Shown: positions 1 to 6,312, counted from the first letter of the stretch. The stretch: DNA of 8,826 bases from Bacillota bacterium (GCA_023458915.1 JAEWWM010000057.1:1-8826), one strand, 5' to 3'. The notes: generated from the letters alone by a model not told the origin. A program made the numbers and translations.

Positions 1-652
1 TTTCTACCATATGCACGGGAATACGAATTGTGCGCGCTTGGTCAGCGATTGCCCTTGTTATGGCTTGTCTTATCCACCATGTGGCGTAAGTTGAAAATTT
101 GAAACCCTTTGTATAATCAAATTTTTCAACTGCTTTTATAAGGCCTAGATTACCTTCCTGAATTAAATCTAAAAAGTGCATCCCTCTGCCAAGGTATCTT
201 TTTGCAATGCTTACAACCAAGCGCAGATTCGCTTCCGAAAGCCTTTTTTTGGCTTTTTCATCGCCTTCTTTAATGCGCTTTGCAAGTTCAATTTCTTCTT
301 CTGTGCTAAGAAGAGGAACACTGCCAATTTCCTTCAAATAAATCTTAACCGGATCATCAGTTGTCGTAATTTCGGCGGTAACAGCAGATTCTGCAGGTAC
401 GTGCTTATCTTCCGGCGGGGGTTCATCTACAGCATTATCTTCAATACCGTCGACGATTTCCACGCCCATTGATTCCACGGAATCATAAAGTTTATCTATT
501 TGGTCGGGATCAAAATCCATTTCTCCCATTGCTTCCAAAATCTCGCTTGTACTTATGTGCCCAGAAGTTTTTCCATGCTGAACCAAGTCCTTAATTACCG
601 TCTCAATAGTTTTTGTTGACGTTGATACTGATGACATCGCTTCATCTTTCAT
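1..652 (-). CDS. rpoD: RNA polymerase primary sigma factor RpoD (SigA), 3' end cut by window edge
   Basis: Primary sigma factor that directs RNA polymerase to housekeeping promoters. The frame is open from an ATG at 652 to the window edge, giving 217 codons. The N-terminal region (about residues 10-70) fits sigma region 1.1, an acidic linker follows, and region 1.2 begins at the TTDDPVKIYLKEIG stretch (about 97-110). Regions 2.1-2.4 are near-textbook: EANLRLVVSIAKRYLGRG (140-157), LDLIQEGNLGLIKAVEKFDY (161-180) and KGFKFSTYATWWIRQAITRA (182-201). The last visible residues, TIRIPVHMVE, reach region 3.0. Regions 3 and 4 lie outside the window. The start has an AGGAGG at 659-664 six bases upstream. 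It follows dnaG after a 71-base gap in which I see no convincing promoter, so cotranscription with dnaG is likely. The family assignment is essentially certain. Confidence 0.97.
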   Translation of the reverse strand, partial: MKDEAMSSVSTSTKTIETVIKDLVQHGKTSGHISTSEILEAMGEMDFDPDQIDKLYDSVESMGVEIVDGIEDNAVDEPPPEDKHVPAESAVTAEITTTDDPVKIYLKEIGSVPLLSTEEEIELAKRIKEGDEKAKKRLSEANLRLVVSIAKRYLGRGMHFLDLIQEGNLGLIKAVEKFDYTKGFKFSTYATWWIRQAITRAIADQARTIRIPVHMVE

Positions 653-723
653 TTTTTTCCTCCTTGCTCTTACTTTCCGCAAAACAAATATATAATTCTT
701 TATGTTCTGTCTTTTTATCTTTC

Positions 724-2493
724 TTATTTTTTAACAGTTTTTAAATCTTCAATATATTTCATAACTTCCTGCTCGGGTACATGCTCTATATTTTTAAATT
801 TATTTTTTTTGTTTTCTTCACTTAAAACAGATAAATATTCACAAATGGCCTCATCCGTTATCATAATTGGGGTATAGCTGCAAATCATTTTGGTTATTCT
901 GCCTATTTCTTCGAAAGTAAAGCCATATGCCGCTATATTAGTTATGTCCAACATTTTGCCTTTTGAAACAATATCTTTTATAGAGGTTAAAATGCGCTTA
1001 TTAAAACTTGTTATCATATTATCCAGGGAAATCTTTGAAAATATAGTATTTGCAATATCAGGGTTATTTATAATGCATGAGATAAGCGATTCTTCAGCCG
1101 CAGCAGCTCTTAGATTGCTATGCTTGTCCGGATTTACTTTATCATTTACTCCAGACGTAATTTTTTCTATGTTTTTAAACTCTTTTTTCTTATGTAATTT
1201 TAGTTTTTGTTTTAGATATTTTTCGGTTTGAAGAAGCACCGAAGATTTACTTACTCCTATTTCAGCACCAAGTTTTATTGCATAAACTTCCCTTTCAATG
1301 GAATTTTGACAATTTGCAAGAATTTTTGAAGCTTCAGTTAAATACTTTATTTTACCGTCAGAAAAATCCAAATTACATTCTGATTTAATTCTTGAAAGCC
1401 TGTACTCGATATCATTTTTAGAATTCTCGATTAAATTTTTGAATTTGATCCCGCCATCTTTTCCTTGCGAGCGTATAAATTCATCGGGATCTTTAGCTTT
1501 TGGAATGGTGATTACTTTAACATTAACACCGCCACCTTTAAGCATTTCAATTGCCCTGTTTGCTGCTTTCTGCCCGGCTTCATCTGAATCATAAGATATA
1601 AAAACTTCATCTGAATGCCTTGCAATTAGTTTAACCTGGTTGGACGTAAGCGCTGTTCCAAGCCCTGCTACGGCATTTGTAAAACCTTCTTGATGAAGTG
1701 CTACAACATCCATATACCCTTCAGTTAGAATTAATTTGCTTTCACCGGACTTTTTGGCAAAATTAAGGGCGAAAAGATTCATACTCTTTTTAAAAACCAA
1801 AGTATCTGAGGTATTTATGTATTTAGGGGTTTCATTCCCCAGAGTCCTCGCACCAAAAGCTATAACATTTCCTCTGACATCTATTATCGGAAACATCAGC
1901 CTGTCCCGAAATCTGTCGATTTCTTTGAGGTTTCGGTTTTTAAATGCCAAATTTGAAAGTATTATGTCTTCACCATTATAACCACTTTTTTTCAAATAGT
2001 CTACTAAAGAATAACCACTGGCAGGAGAGTAGCCAAGACCAAAATACTTCATGGTTAAAGTCGATATACCGCGATTTTTAAAATATTCTAAGGCTTTGCT
2101 GCCGGCCGAACTAAAAAGAGCATTATGATAAAATTTTGCAGCTTCTCTATTTATTTTATAAATTAATAATTTTTTACTGTGAACTGCACTGTCTTCTTCA
2201 CTAACTTCAAAATTCATACCGGCTCTTTCGGAAAGAACTTTAACGGCTTCTATGTAATCATAATGTTCTGTAAGCCTTAAAAATGTGATAACATCCCCGC
2301 CTGCTCCGCAGCCAAAACAGTAAAATGACCCATTATGAGGGTAAACACAAAAAGAAGGAGTACGCTCAGAATGAAAGGGGCAAATCCCCATAAGATTTTT
2401 CCCCTTACGCTGAAGGTTCACATATTCTCCAACTATTTCGCCTATGTCATTTCGCGCTTTGAGTTCCGATATAAACTCATCTGAAAGAATCAT
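724..2493 (-). CDS. dnaG: DNA primase DnaG
   Basis: Synthesises the RNA primers for DNA replication on single-stranded template at the fork. The 589-residue length is normal for the family. The N-terminal zinc-binding domain carries the CHC2 ligands C38, H41, C59 and C62 (CPFH and CFGC motifs). The catalytic core has the RFRDRLMFPI motif (194-203) and the TOPRIM metal-binding set: E258 in EGYMDV, D302 and D304 in DSDEAG, and the DPDE motif at 335-338. The last 150 or so residues are divergent and helical, as expected for the helicase-interaction domain, and I could not read motifs in them. The ATG start has AGGTGA at 2501-2506 seven bases upstream. It lies between dgt (39-base gap) and rpoD, a macromolecular-synthesis type cluster of the clostridial kind that lacks rpsU here. 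Confidence 0.97.
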   Translation of the reverse strand: MILSDEFISELKARNDIGEIVGEYVNLQRKGKNLMGICPFHSERTPSFCVYPHNGSFYCFGCGAGGDVITFLRLTEHYDYIEAVKVLSERAGMNFEVSEEDSAVHSKKLLIYKINREAAKFYHNALFSSAGSKALEYFKNRGISTLTMKYFGLGYSPASGYSLVDYLKKSGYNGEDIILSNLAFKNRNLKEIDRFRDRLMFPIIDVRGNVIAFGARTLGNETPKYINTSDTLVFKKSMNLFALNFAKKSGESKLILTEGYMDVVALHQEGFTNAVAGLGTALTSNQVKLIARHSDEVFISYDSDEAGQKAANRAIEMLKGGGVNVKVITIPKAKDPDEFIRSQGKDGGIKFKNLIENSKNDIEYRLSRIKSECNLDFSDGKIKYLTEASKILANCQNSIEREVYAIKLGAEIGVSKSSVLLQTEKYLKQKLKLHKKKEFKNIEKITSGVNDKVNPDKHSNLRAAAAEESLISCIINNPDIANTIFSKISLDNMITSFNKRILTSIKDIVSKGKMLDITNIAAYGFTFEEIGRITKMICSYTPIMITDEAICEYLSVLSEENKKNKFKNIEHVPEQEVMKYIEDLKTVKK

Positions 2494-2532
2494 TAAGTTA
2501 TCACCTGCAATTACTACAGTTAAAATAATATT

Positions 2533-3534
2533 TTAAAATACTTTGGACGATCTTGGAATAAAAAGGTCCTTAAAAATATTTATTGCAAATTGGTCACTCA
2601 TACCTGCTATGTAATCCGCCGCCGCTCGACCGGCGCCTTCCTCACTAGCTATAATTTGCAAATACTTAGGCATTTTTTCACAATTATTTTTAAAATAATT
2701 ATAAAGCGGTTCTATTATAAAAGGGACTTTTTCTTCCTCTGAAAAAGATTTTTTATTAAGGTAGACTTCGGTATACATAAAACTGTGAATTTCAGTAAAT
2801 ATTTTTTCAAGCTCATCACTCATTTTAATGTTACCTTCAAAGCTGTTTTCTACCAGCGACATCACCATTGTGTTAATCCTTTCCGAATACCTGTTTCCAA
2901 GCGCATTTATAAATTCGGGCGGAATTTTATTGGCGTTTAAAATCCCCGCACGCATGGCGTCTTCAATATCGTGGTTAACATATGCAACTCTATCGCAAAT
3001 GCGTACAACTCTGCCTTCCGCCGTAAATGCTTGTTCACCCTTTGTATGGCAAAGGACTCCGTTTAAAACTTCCTCAGTTAAATTGAGGCCTTGACCATCT
3101 TTTTCAAGTTTTGAAAGCACTCTCAACCCTTGCTCATAATGTTTAAAACCGCTGGGGCATAAATCATTTAAAGCACTTTCCCCCGCATGGCCAAATGGAG
3201 TATGACCTAAATCATGGCTAAGCGCGATAGCTTCTGTTAAATCTTCGTTTAACTTAAGTGCGCGAGCTACTGTACGCGATATTTGCGCGACCTCCAAAGT
3301 ATGGGTAAGACGCGTTCTATAGTGATCACCCCTCGGTGAGATAAAAACCTGAGTTTTGTGTTTTAACCTCCGGAATGATTTTGAATGTATTATTCTATCC
3401 CTGTCTCTTTGGTATTCTGTCCGTATCTCGCAAGGCTGTTCAAAAACTTTTCTTCCCTTCGAATTCTTTGAAAGAGATGCGTACTTGCTAAGCACATCAG
3501 ATTCGCGTTGCTCCATTTCCTCGCGTATGTTCAT
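2533..3534 (-). CDS. dgt: dGTPase-like HD-domain deoxynucleotide triphosphohydrolase
   Basis: Member of the HD-domain dGTP triphosphohydrolase-like family, which cleaves dNTPs to deoxynucleosides and triphosphate. Its true dNTP preference cannot be read from sequence. Numbering from the start chosen here (333 aa), the metal ligands are H78 (LTHTLEV), H107-D108 (SHDLGHTPFGH) and D181 (ICDRVAYVNHD). The basic YQRDRDRIIHS and FRRLKHKTQVF segments ahead of them are family hallmarks. The frame stays open to a GTG at 3552, adding MVSCVT. I prefer the ATG at 3534 because MNIREEMEQRE matches the usual clostridial N-terminus. However, the GGTGAG upstream is spaced long (10 bases) from it, so the start is uncertain. 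The start lies within the 3' end of yigZ (38-base overlap), suggesting translational coupling. dnaG follows 39 bases downstream, and dNTP-pool control beside a primase is a sensible pairing. Confidence 0.93.
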   Translation of the reverse strand: MNIREEMEQRESDVLSKYASLSKNSKGRKVFEQPCEIRTEYQRDRDRIIHSKSFRRLKHKTQVFISPRGDHYRTRLTHTLEVAQISRTVARALKLNEDLTEAIALSHDLGHTPFGHAGESALNDLCPSGFKHYEQGLRVLSKLEKDGQGLNLTEEVLNGVLCHTKGEQAFTAEGRVVRICDRVAYVNHDIEDAMRAGILNANKIPPEFINALGNRYSERINTMVMSLVENSFEGNIKMSDELEKIFTEIHSFMYTEVYLNKKSFSEEEKVPFIIEPLYNYFKNNCEKMPKYLQIIASEEGAGRAAADYIAGMSDQFAINIFKDLFIPRSSKVF

Positions 3535-4171
3535 AGTGACACAACTCACCACCTATGTTTTGATAACTTTCACCTAAAATTTTCAAATTTTCTTTTCCAT
3601 TTAACGCCTCGGATATTTTTTTAAAAACCATGTCAGCATTGTCTTTTGCTATATAAAAATTAATAGTTATATCATTCAAATATTTTACATTTATTATCTT
3701 AGATTTGTATTTTGAAATTATATCAAATATTTTTCCGTGTTCTTTATAATCAATCGAAACACTAACTTTTACGCAAAGCTCCATGTCGATAATTCCAGCA
3801 TTTAAAAGCGAGTGTTTAGCACCAGTGCCATACATTTTTCTAAGTCCACCAGTACCTAAAAGTGTACCGCCAAAATATCTTACAACTATTACCAAAACAT
3901 TTTTAAGATTAAAATTTTTAATCACATTTATAATCGGAAGCCCTGCAGTTCCTGCGGGTTCGCCATCGTCAGAAATTTTTTCTAAAAATTTTTCCGCAAG
4001 TAAATACGCGTAAACATGATGTCTGGCATCATGGTGTTTAGATTTTATTTCTTGAAGATGCTTTTGAATCTGCAGCTCTGACTCTACCGGAAAACTATAA
4101 GAAATAAATTTGGATCGCTTTTTGGTTTCCTCATAAAACCCATTGTTTTTTATAGTTTTGTAACCATGCAA
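3497..4171 (-). CDS. yigZ: YigZ/IMPACT (UPF0029) family protein
   Basis: Conserved two-domain protein of the YigZ/YvyE/IMPACT family. Its biochemical role in bacteria is poorly defined; the family is linked by homology to the translation regulator IMPACT. The N-terminal UPF0029 domain carries the signature DDGEPAGTAGLPI, then VIVVRYFGGTLLGTGGL. The C-terminal part (about residues 140-200) fits the DUF1949 ferredoxin-like domain. The frame is open to a GTG at 4183 (228 aa). I choose the TTG at 4171 (224 aa) because family members normally begin just before GYKTI, and because GGTGA at 4177-4181 ends five bases before this TTG, the right register for an AGGAGGTGA-type site. The GTG codons at 4183 and 4180 have no site upstream. 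The 3' end overlaps the start of dgt. Confidence in the family is high and in the start moderate. Confidence 0.9.
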   Translation of the reverse strand: MHGYKTIKNNGFYEETKKRSKFISYSFPVESELQIQKHLQEIKSKHHDARHHVYAYLLAEKFLEKISDDGEPAGTAGLPIINVIKNFNLKNVLVIVVRYFGGTLLGTGGLRKMYGTGAKHSLLNAGIIDMELCVKVSVSIDYKEHGKIFDIISKYKSKIINVKYLNDITINFYIAKDNADMVFKKISEALNGKENLKILGESYQNIGGELCHYEHTRGNGATRI

Positions 4172-4190
4172 AACCCTCACCACACTGGCA

Positions 4191-4233
4191 TAGTAGGCGA
4201 CGCAAAATCTGCACCGCCTATTATTTTTGCGTC
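4191..4233. repeat. Interleaved inverted repeats between rpmE and yigZ
   Basis: Two inverted repeats interlock here. GACGCAAAA at 4199-4207 is perfectly complementary to TTTTGCGTC at 4225-4233 (9 bp, 17-base loop). TAGGCG at 4194-4199 is complementary to CGCCTA at 4215-4220, extending to 9 bp with one G-U pair if read as plus-strand RNA (4191-4199 with 4215-4223). The stems share position 4199, and each has an arm inside the other's loop, so only one can form at a time. On the minus strand the T-run lies before the stems rather than after them, so this is not a normal rho-independent terminator for rpmE. It ends about 20 bases upstream of the preferred yigZ start. Its role is unknown; it could be an RNA processing or attenuation element, or chance. 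Confidence 0.55.
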
Positions 4234-4272
4234 TCTAAAAAAAAATAATAAATCAAGTTTTAAAATAAAAAA

Positions 4273-4494
4273 TTATGCTTTTGCTTGAACGGCTTGGGTA
4301 GCACTCACGCGCTTTTTAAATCTGTCAACGCGTCCATCGGCACCAATAAATCTTTGCTTACCTGTATAAAAAGGATGGCACTTGGAGCAAACGTCTGATC
4401 TTAAATCTTTTTTAGTTGACTTAATTTTAACAACGTTTCCGCAGGCGCATTTTATTTCGGTTTCAAAGCAAGCAGGATGTATATTTTCTTTCAC
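4273..4494 (-). CDS. rpmE: 50S ribosomal protein L31 (zinc-binding, C+ type)
   Basis: Ribosomal protein L31 of the large subunit, which helps bridge the two subunits. It is the zinc-binding form: from the start chosen here (73 aa) the four ligands are C16, C18, C36 and C39, in CACGN and CSKCHPFYTGKQR, the same spacing as in the best-known L31 proteins. The frame is open back to a GTG at 4503, which would add three residues. I choose the GTG at 4494 because it gives MKENIHPACF, matching the usual MKxxIHP start, and because AGAGGTG at 4501-4507 sits six bases upstream. The longer start would lie inside that ribosome-binding site. The tail after FKKRVSATQ is slightly longer than usual. It has its own strong promoter, and no clear terminator separates it from yigZ. 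Confidence 0.96.
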   Translation of the reverse strand: MKENIHPACFETEIKCACGNVVKIKSTKKDLRSDVCSKCHPFYTGKQRFIGADGRVDRFKKRVSATQAVQAKA

Positions 4495-4500
4495 TATTTT

Positions 4501-4507
4501 CACCTCT
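4501..4507 (-). promoter_or_regulatory. Ribosome-binding site that fixes the rpmE start
   Basis: AGAGGTG on the minus strand ends six bases before the GTG at 4494. It overlaps the alternative GTG at 4501-4503, so it argues directly for the 73-residue form of L31. Confidence 0.8.
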
Positions 4508-4540
4508 TTGGATATGTAAAACTAATATTTTGTTCATTTA

Positions 4541-4576
4541 AGTTAGTATTATAACACGTAAGATTCAGCTTTACAA
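4541..4576 (-). promoter_or_regulatory. Sigma-A promoter of rpmE
   Basis: Reading the minus strand, a -35 box TTGTAA (4571-4576) is followed after exactly 17 bases by a perfect -10 box TATAAT (4548-4553). A TG one base before the -10 makes it an extended -10. The predicted start is near 4541, leaving a leader of about 47 bases before the rpmE GTG. It is the only convincing minus-strand promoter I find upstream of the rpmE-yigZ-dgt-dnaG-rpoD block. Confidence 0.82.
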
Positions 4577-4699
4577 CACCTAAAGCAATAAAATTTTAAA
4601 AATAAAATTAGAATTACAGGGGCCAAGAGAATAAATAAACAGTTTTAAAAAGCAATTTTTCATACACACTGTAATAAGATTTTGATTTATTGATAAAAT
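4577..4699. other. Intergenic stretch without a recognisable gene
   Basis: Very AT-rich spacer between the divergent rpmE and plus-strand promoters; it is part of a 291-base gene-free region (4495-4785). Besides the promoters and palindrome listed separately, I see only weak A/T hairpins such as AAAAAGCAATTTTT around 4646-4660. I find no open frame with a ribosome-binding site and no RNA gene. Confidence 0.5.
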
Positions 4700-4723
4700 T
4701 TCCATTATTTACAAATAATGGAA
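4700..4723. promoter_or_regulatory. Perfect 24-bp palindrome, probable operator over the -35 box
   Basis: Two 11-base arms, TTCCATTATTT (4700-4710) and AAATAATGGAA (4713-4723), are exact reverse complements around a central AC. The -35 box of the following gene (4708-4713) is at the centre of the palindrome, so a bound dimer would block RNA polymerase. No T-run follows, so it is not a terminator. The sequence does not match the Fur, PerR, LexA, Rex or CcpA consensus sites that I know. The regulator is unknown and is not encoded in the window. Confidence 0.7.
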
Positions 4724-4743
4724 TATAAACTATAATCATAAAC
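4708..4743 (+). promoter_or_regulatory. Sigma-A promoter of the Cys-rich secreted protein gene
   Basis: -35 box TTTACA (4708-4713), a 17-base spacer, then a perfect -10 box TATAAT (4731-4736). Predicted transcription start is near 4743, giving a leader of about 43 bases that ends in the AGAGGA ribosome-binding site (4771-4776). The -35 box sits inside the 4700-4723 palindrome, so this promoter is probably repressible. Confidence 0.82.
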
Positions 4744-4785
4744 AAATTTATTTAGTATCACGTTAATAAGAGAGGAAATTTAATT

Positions 4786-6150
4786 ATGAAATTTAAGAAA
4801 TTAGTAAAATTGTTTTATTTGGCGGTAATTTTTGTTTTAGGATGTTATTTTACTTCTGTGTTTGCCGAAACATACACATTTTCAACAGGAAATAAGATAA
4901 CATATGAACTTTCCACCCGCAACTTAGGAGATAGGTTGTGCATTACTTCAAAATATGAATGTAGTGATACGGAAGCTATTGAATTTGCAAAATTTTTAGG
5001 CGAAAAAAGAAAAAACATATGGTACGTAACCACAGACAATTTAATTTACAGTGTAGATACGTCTCCTTTTGTTAATAAAACAAATTGCCATATTAATATT
5101 GAGCGTAATCCTAATTGTAAAGATAGCGTAGTAGAAATACAAAAATTCCCATTCGCAGCATTACCAATACAATGTTATTACAATGGTGGTGACGATTGTT
5201 TAAAAGGAATGAGGGTAGCTAGAGTTACAATAGGAAATTCTGACAAATATGTCATTGTACCATATGGATTTAACAATCTTATTCAAAATAATTTAGATAA
5301 GTTTTATGCATGTTTTGAATATTATTTTAATAACAATATGAAAACAAATAATATTGGAGATTTGACCAAATTAGCAATAGACCGTATGTGGAACAGATTG
5401 TTTGGGGAAAGCTGCCTTGGCATACCAAATTTTGTGGACTGTGAACGTGTAAAATTTAATCTTTCCAAGGATCAGTGTTTCGAAGTTTCAATCAGTGGTG
5501 GCTTTCTTGATCAACTCAAACTTTATGATTGTAGATATGCATACTATAATGACATGTTTCGTAAAGAATTTGAACGCAGATTTCCAGAAGTTTGCAAAGA
5601 AGCAGAACGTAAACGATTAGAAAAAGAAAAATCAGAACGTGAAAGACTTGAAAAAGAAGAAGCTATAAGAAAAGAAAAAGAAAGGTTAGAACGTGAAAAA
5701 CTTGAAAAAGAAGAGACTATAAGAAAAGAGCAGGAAGAAAAACAGGAAGCAATTCAGAAGAAAAAAGAAGAAATTAAAAAGGAATTAGAGTCATTGCAAA
5801 AGGAAGCATTTAACAATCTTATAAATCCTTTGGGGGAAAGTTCTAGTAGCACAGATTCTACTGTTCTGGCTCTTTTTGCCCCTGCTGCTTTAGTGCGATT
5901 TAATGAAAAAATGTTGGAACTGGGCATTAAAGAAATAGATAAAAAATGTGATGAAGCAATAGAGAAAGCTCGAAATGATAATAAAAACATATCTCTCGAA
6001 AATTTACTTAAATTGCAGCCGGTACAATTAAATCGGCAAAAATTTGCTGAATTTTTCCAACATTTTGGTGTATCGCCAGAGAAAACAAATAAATTATTTG
6101 TAAAAATGATAGATTTTGAAAGGGAAAACGGAATTACTGATTTTGACTAA
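4786..6150 (+). CDS. Secreted Cys-rich protein with charged coiled coil, unknown function
   Basis: I do not recognise this 454-residue protein. It starts with a clear signal peptide: basic MKFKKLVK, hydrophobic residues 9-24, and a signal peptidase I site after SVFA (A27|E28). The exported N-terminal domain (28-270) holds 12 cysteines (52, 59, 101, 111, 130, 138, 176, 210, 219, 231, 249, 270), an even number that would allow six disulfides. Residues about 258-345 form a highly charged Glu/Lys/Arg coiled coil with an 18-residue repeat. A Ser-rich linker (351-358) and a short hydrophobic patch, TVLALFAPAALV (359-370), follow, then a helical C-terminal region with C388. There is no LPXTG motif and no full-length second membrane segment, so it is probably released or held by partners. 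The start has AGAGGA at 4771-4776. It has its own promoter with a palindromic operator and its own terminator. Confidence 0.85.
   Translation: MKFKKLVKLFYLAVIFVLGCYFTSVFAETYTFSTGNKITYELSTRNLGDRLCITSKYECSDTEAIEFAKFLGEKRKNIWYVTTDNLIYSVDTSPFVNKTNCHINIERNPNCKDSVVEIQKFPFAALPIQCYYNGGDDCLKGMRVARVTIGNSDKYVIVPYGFNNLIQNNLDKFYACFEYYFNNNMKTNNIGDLTKLAIDRMWNRLFGESCLGIPNFVDCERVKFNLSKDQCFEVSISGGFLDQLKLYDCRYAYYNDMFRKEFERRFPEVCKEAERKRLEKEKSERERLEKEEAIRKEKERLEREKLEKEETIRKEQEEKQEAIQKKKEEIKKELESLQKEAFNNLINPLGESSSSTDSTVLALFAPAALVRFNEKMLELGIKEIDKKCDEAIEKARNDNKNISLENLLKLQPVQLNRQKFAEFFQHFGVSPEKTNKLFVKMIDFERENGITDFD
5635..5742 (+). repeat. Two 54-base tandem units encoding an 18-residue coiled-coil repeat
   Basis: Units begin at 5635 and 5689 with GAACGTGAAA; over the first 42 bases, 38 are identical. 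The encoded segments ERERLEKEEAIRKE (284-297) and EREKLEKEETIRKE (302-315) differ at two of 14 residues. A shorter related piece, ERKRLEKE, starts at 5605. Nucleotide-level identity points to a fairly recent internal duplication that lengthened the coiled coil. Confidence 0.8.
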
Positions 6151-6168
6151 CAAACTTGTTTAGCGAAG

Positions 6169-6215
6169 AAATAAAACATCTACTGAAATGTTTCAGTGGA
6201 TGTTTTATTTTTATT
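6169..6215 (+). terminator. Strong rho-independent terminator after the Cys-rich protein gene
   Basis: Arms 6169-6185 (ending CATCTACTG) and 6194-6210 (starting CAGTGGATG) form a 17-bp stem with a single G-U pair and an 8-base AAATGTTT loop. The T-rich tract TTTTATTTTTATT follows. It begins 19 bases after the stop codon. The matching A-run on the other side would let it act in both directions. It separates the two plus-strand genes into separate transcripts. Confidence 0.92.
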
Positions 6216-6241
6216 AAAAATAACAAAAAAATTCTGGACGT

Positions 6242-6277
6242 TCGACAAATTTTATTATAAAATCAATAATAAATAAA
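6242..6277 (+). promoter_or_regulatory. Probable promoter of the second secreted-protein gene
   Basis: -35 box TCGACA (6242-6247), a 17-base spacer and -10 box AATAAT (6265-6270), each one base from consensus. The region is very AT-rich and other -10 choices exist nearby, so the exact boxes are less certain. The terminator just upstream supports the need for a promoter here. Confidence 0.55.
6249..6263. promoter_or_regulatory. 15-base palindrome in the promoter spacer
   Basis: ATTTTAT, one T, then ATAAAAT: a perfect 7-1-7 inverted repeat placed between the proposed -35 and -10 boxes. The layout is like that of Fur/PerR-family sites but the sequence fits neither consensus well. The AT richness makes a chance match quite possible. 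Confidence 0.35.
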
Positions 6278-6312
6278 AATTTAATTTTTAGAAATGAGGA
6301 ATTTTAAATTTT

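Noticed and set aside
176..472. Plus-strand open frame of 98 codons
   Set aside because: It lies wholly opposite rpoD, has no ribosome-binding site, and its composition is that of a reverse-strand shadow.
890..3577. Plus-strand open frames at 890-1231, 1736-1981, 2828-3094 and 3356-3577
   Set aside because: All are antisense shadows of dnaG and dgt, whose protein motifs are unambiguous.
3783..4013. Plus-strand open frame of 76 codons
   Set aside because: Shadow of the conserved UPF0029 domain of yigZ.
4191..4233. H-type pseudoknot from the interleaved stems
   Set aside because: No bases remain between the second arm of the 9-bp stem and the second arm of the other stem, so the strand could not cross the groove; alternative stems are more plausible.
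4834..4845. Lipobox VLGC at residues 17-20 of the Cys-rich protein, tempting because lgt is nearby
   Set aside because: Leu at the -2 position is unusual for a lipobox, the hydrophobic core continues past the cysteine, and a good signal peptidase I site (SVFA|E) follows.
4845..5990. Minus-strand open frames at 4845-5039 and 5754-5990
   Set aside because: They are antisense to the Cys-rich secreted-protein gene, which has a promoter, ribosome-binding site, signal peptide and terminator in its favour.
6249..6263. PerR or Fur box
   Set aside because: Only the 7-1-7 layout fits; about half of the informative positions differ from the PerR (TTATAATnATTATAA) and Fur consensus.
6283..6297. CodY-like box AATTTTTAGAAATGA
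   Set aside because: Four mismatches to the AATTTTCWGAAAATT consensus in an AT-rich stretch is not better than chance.
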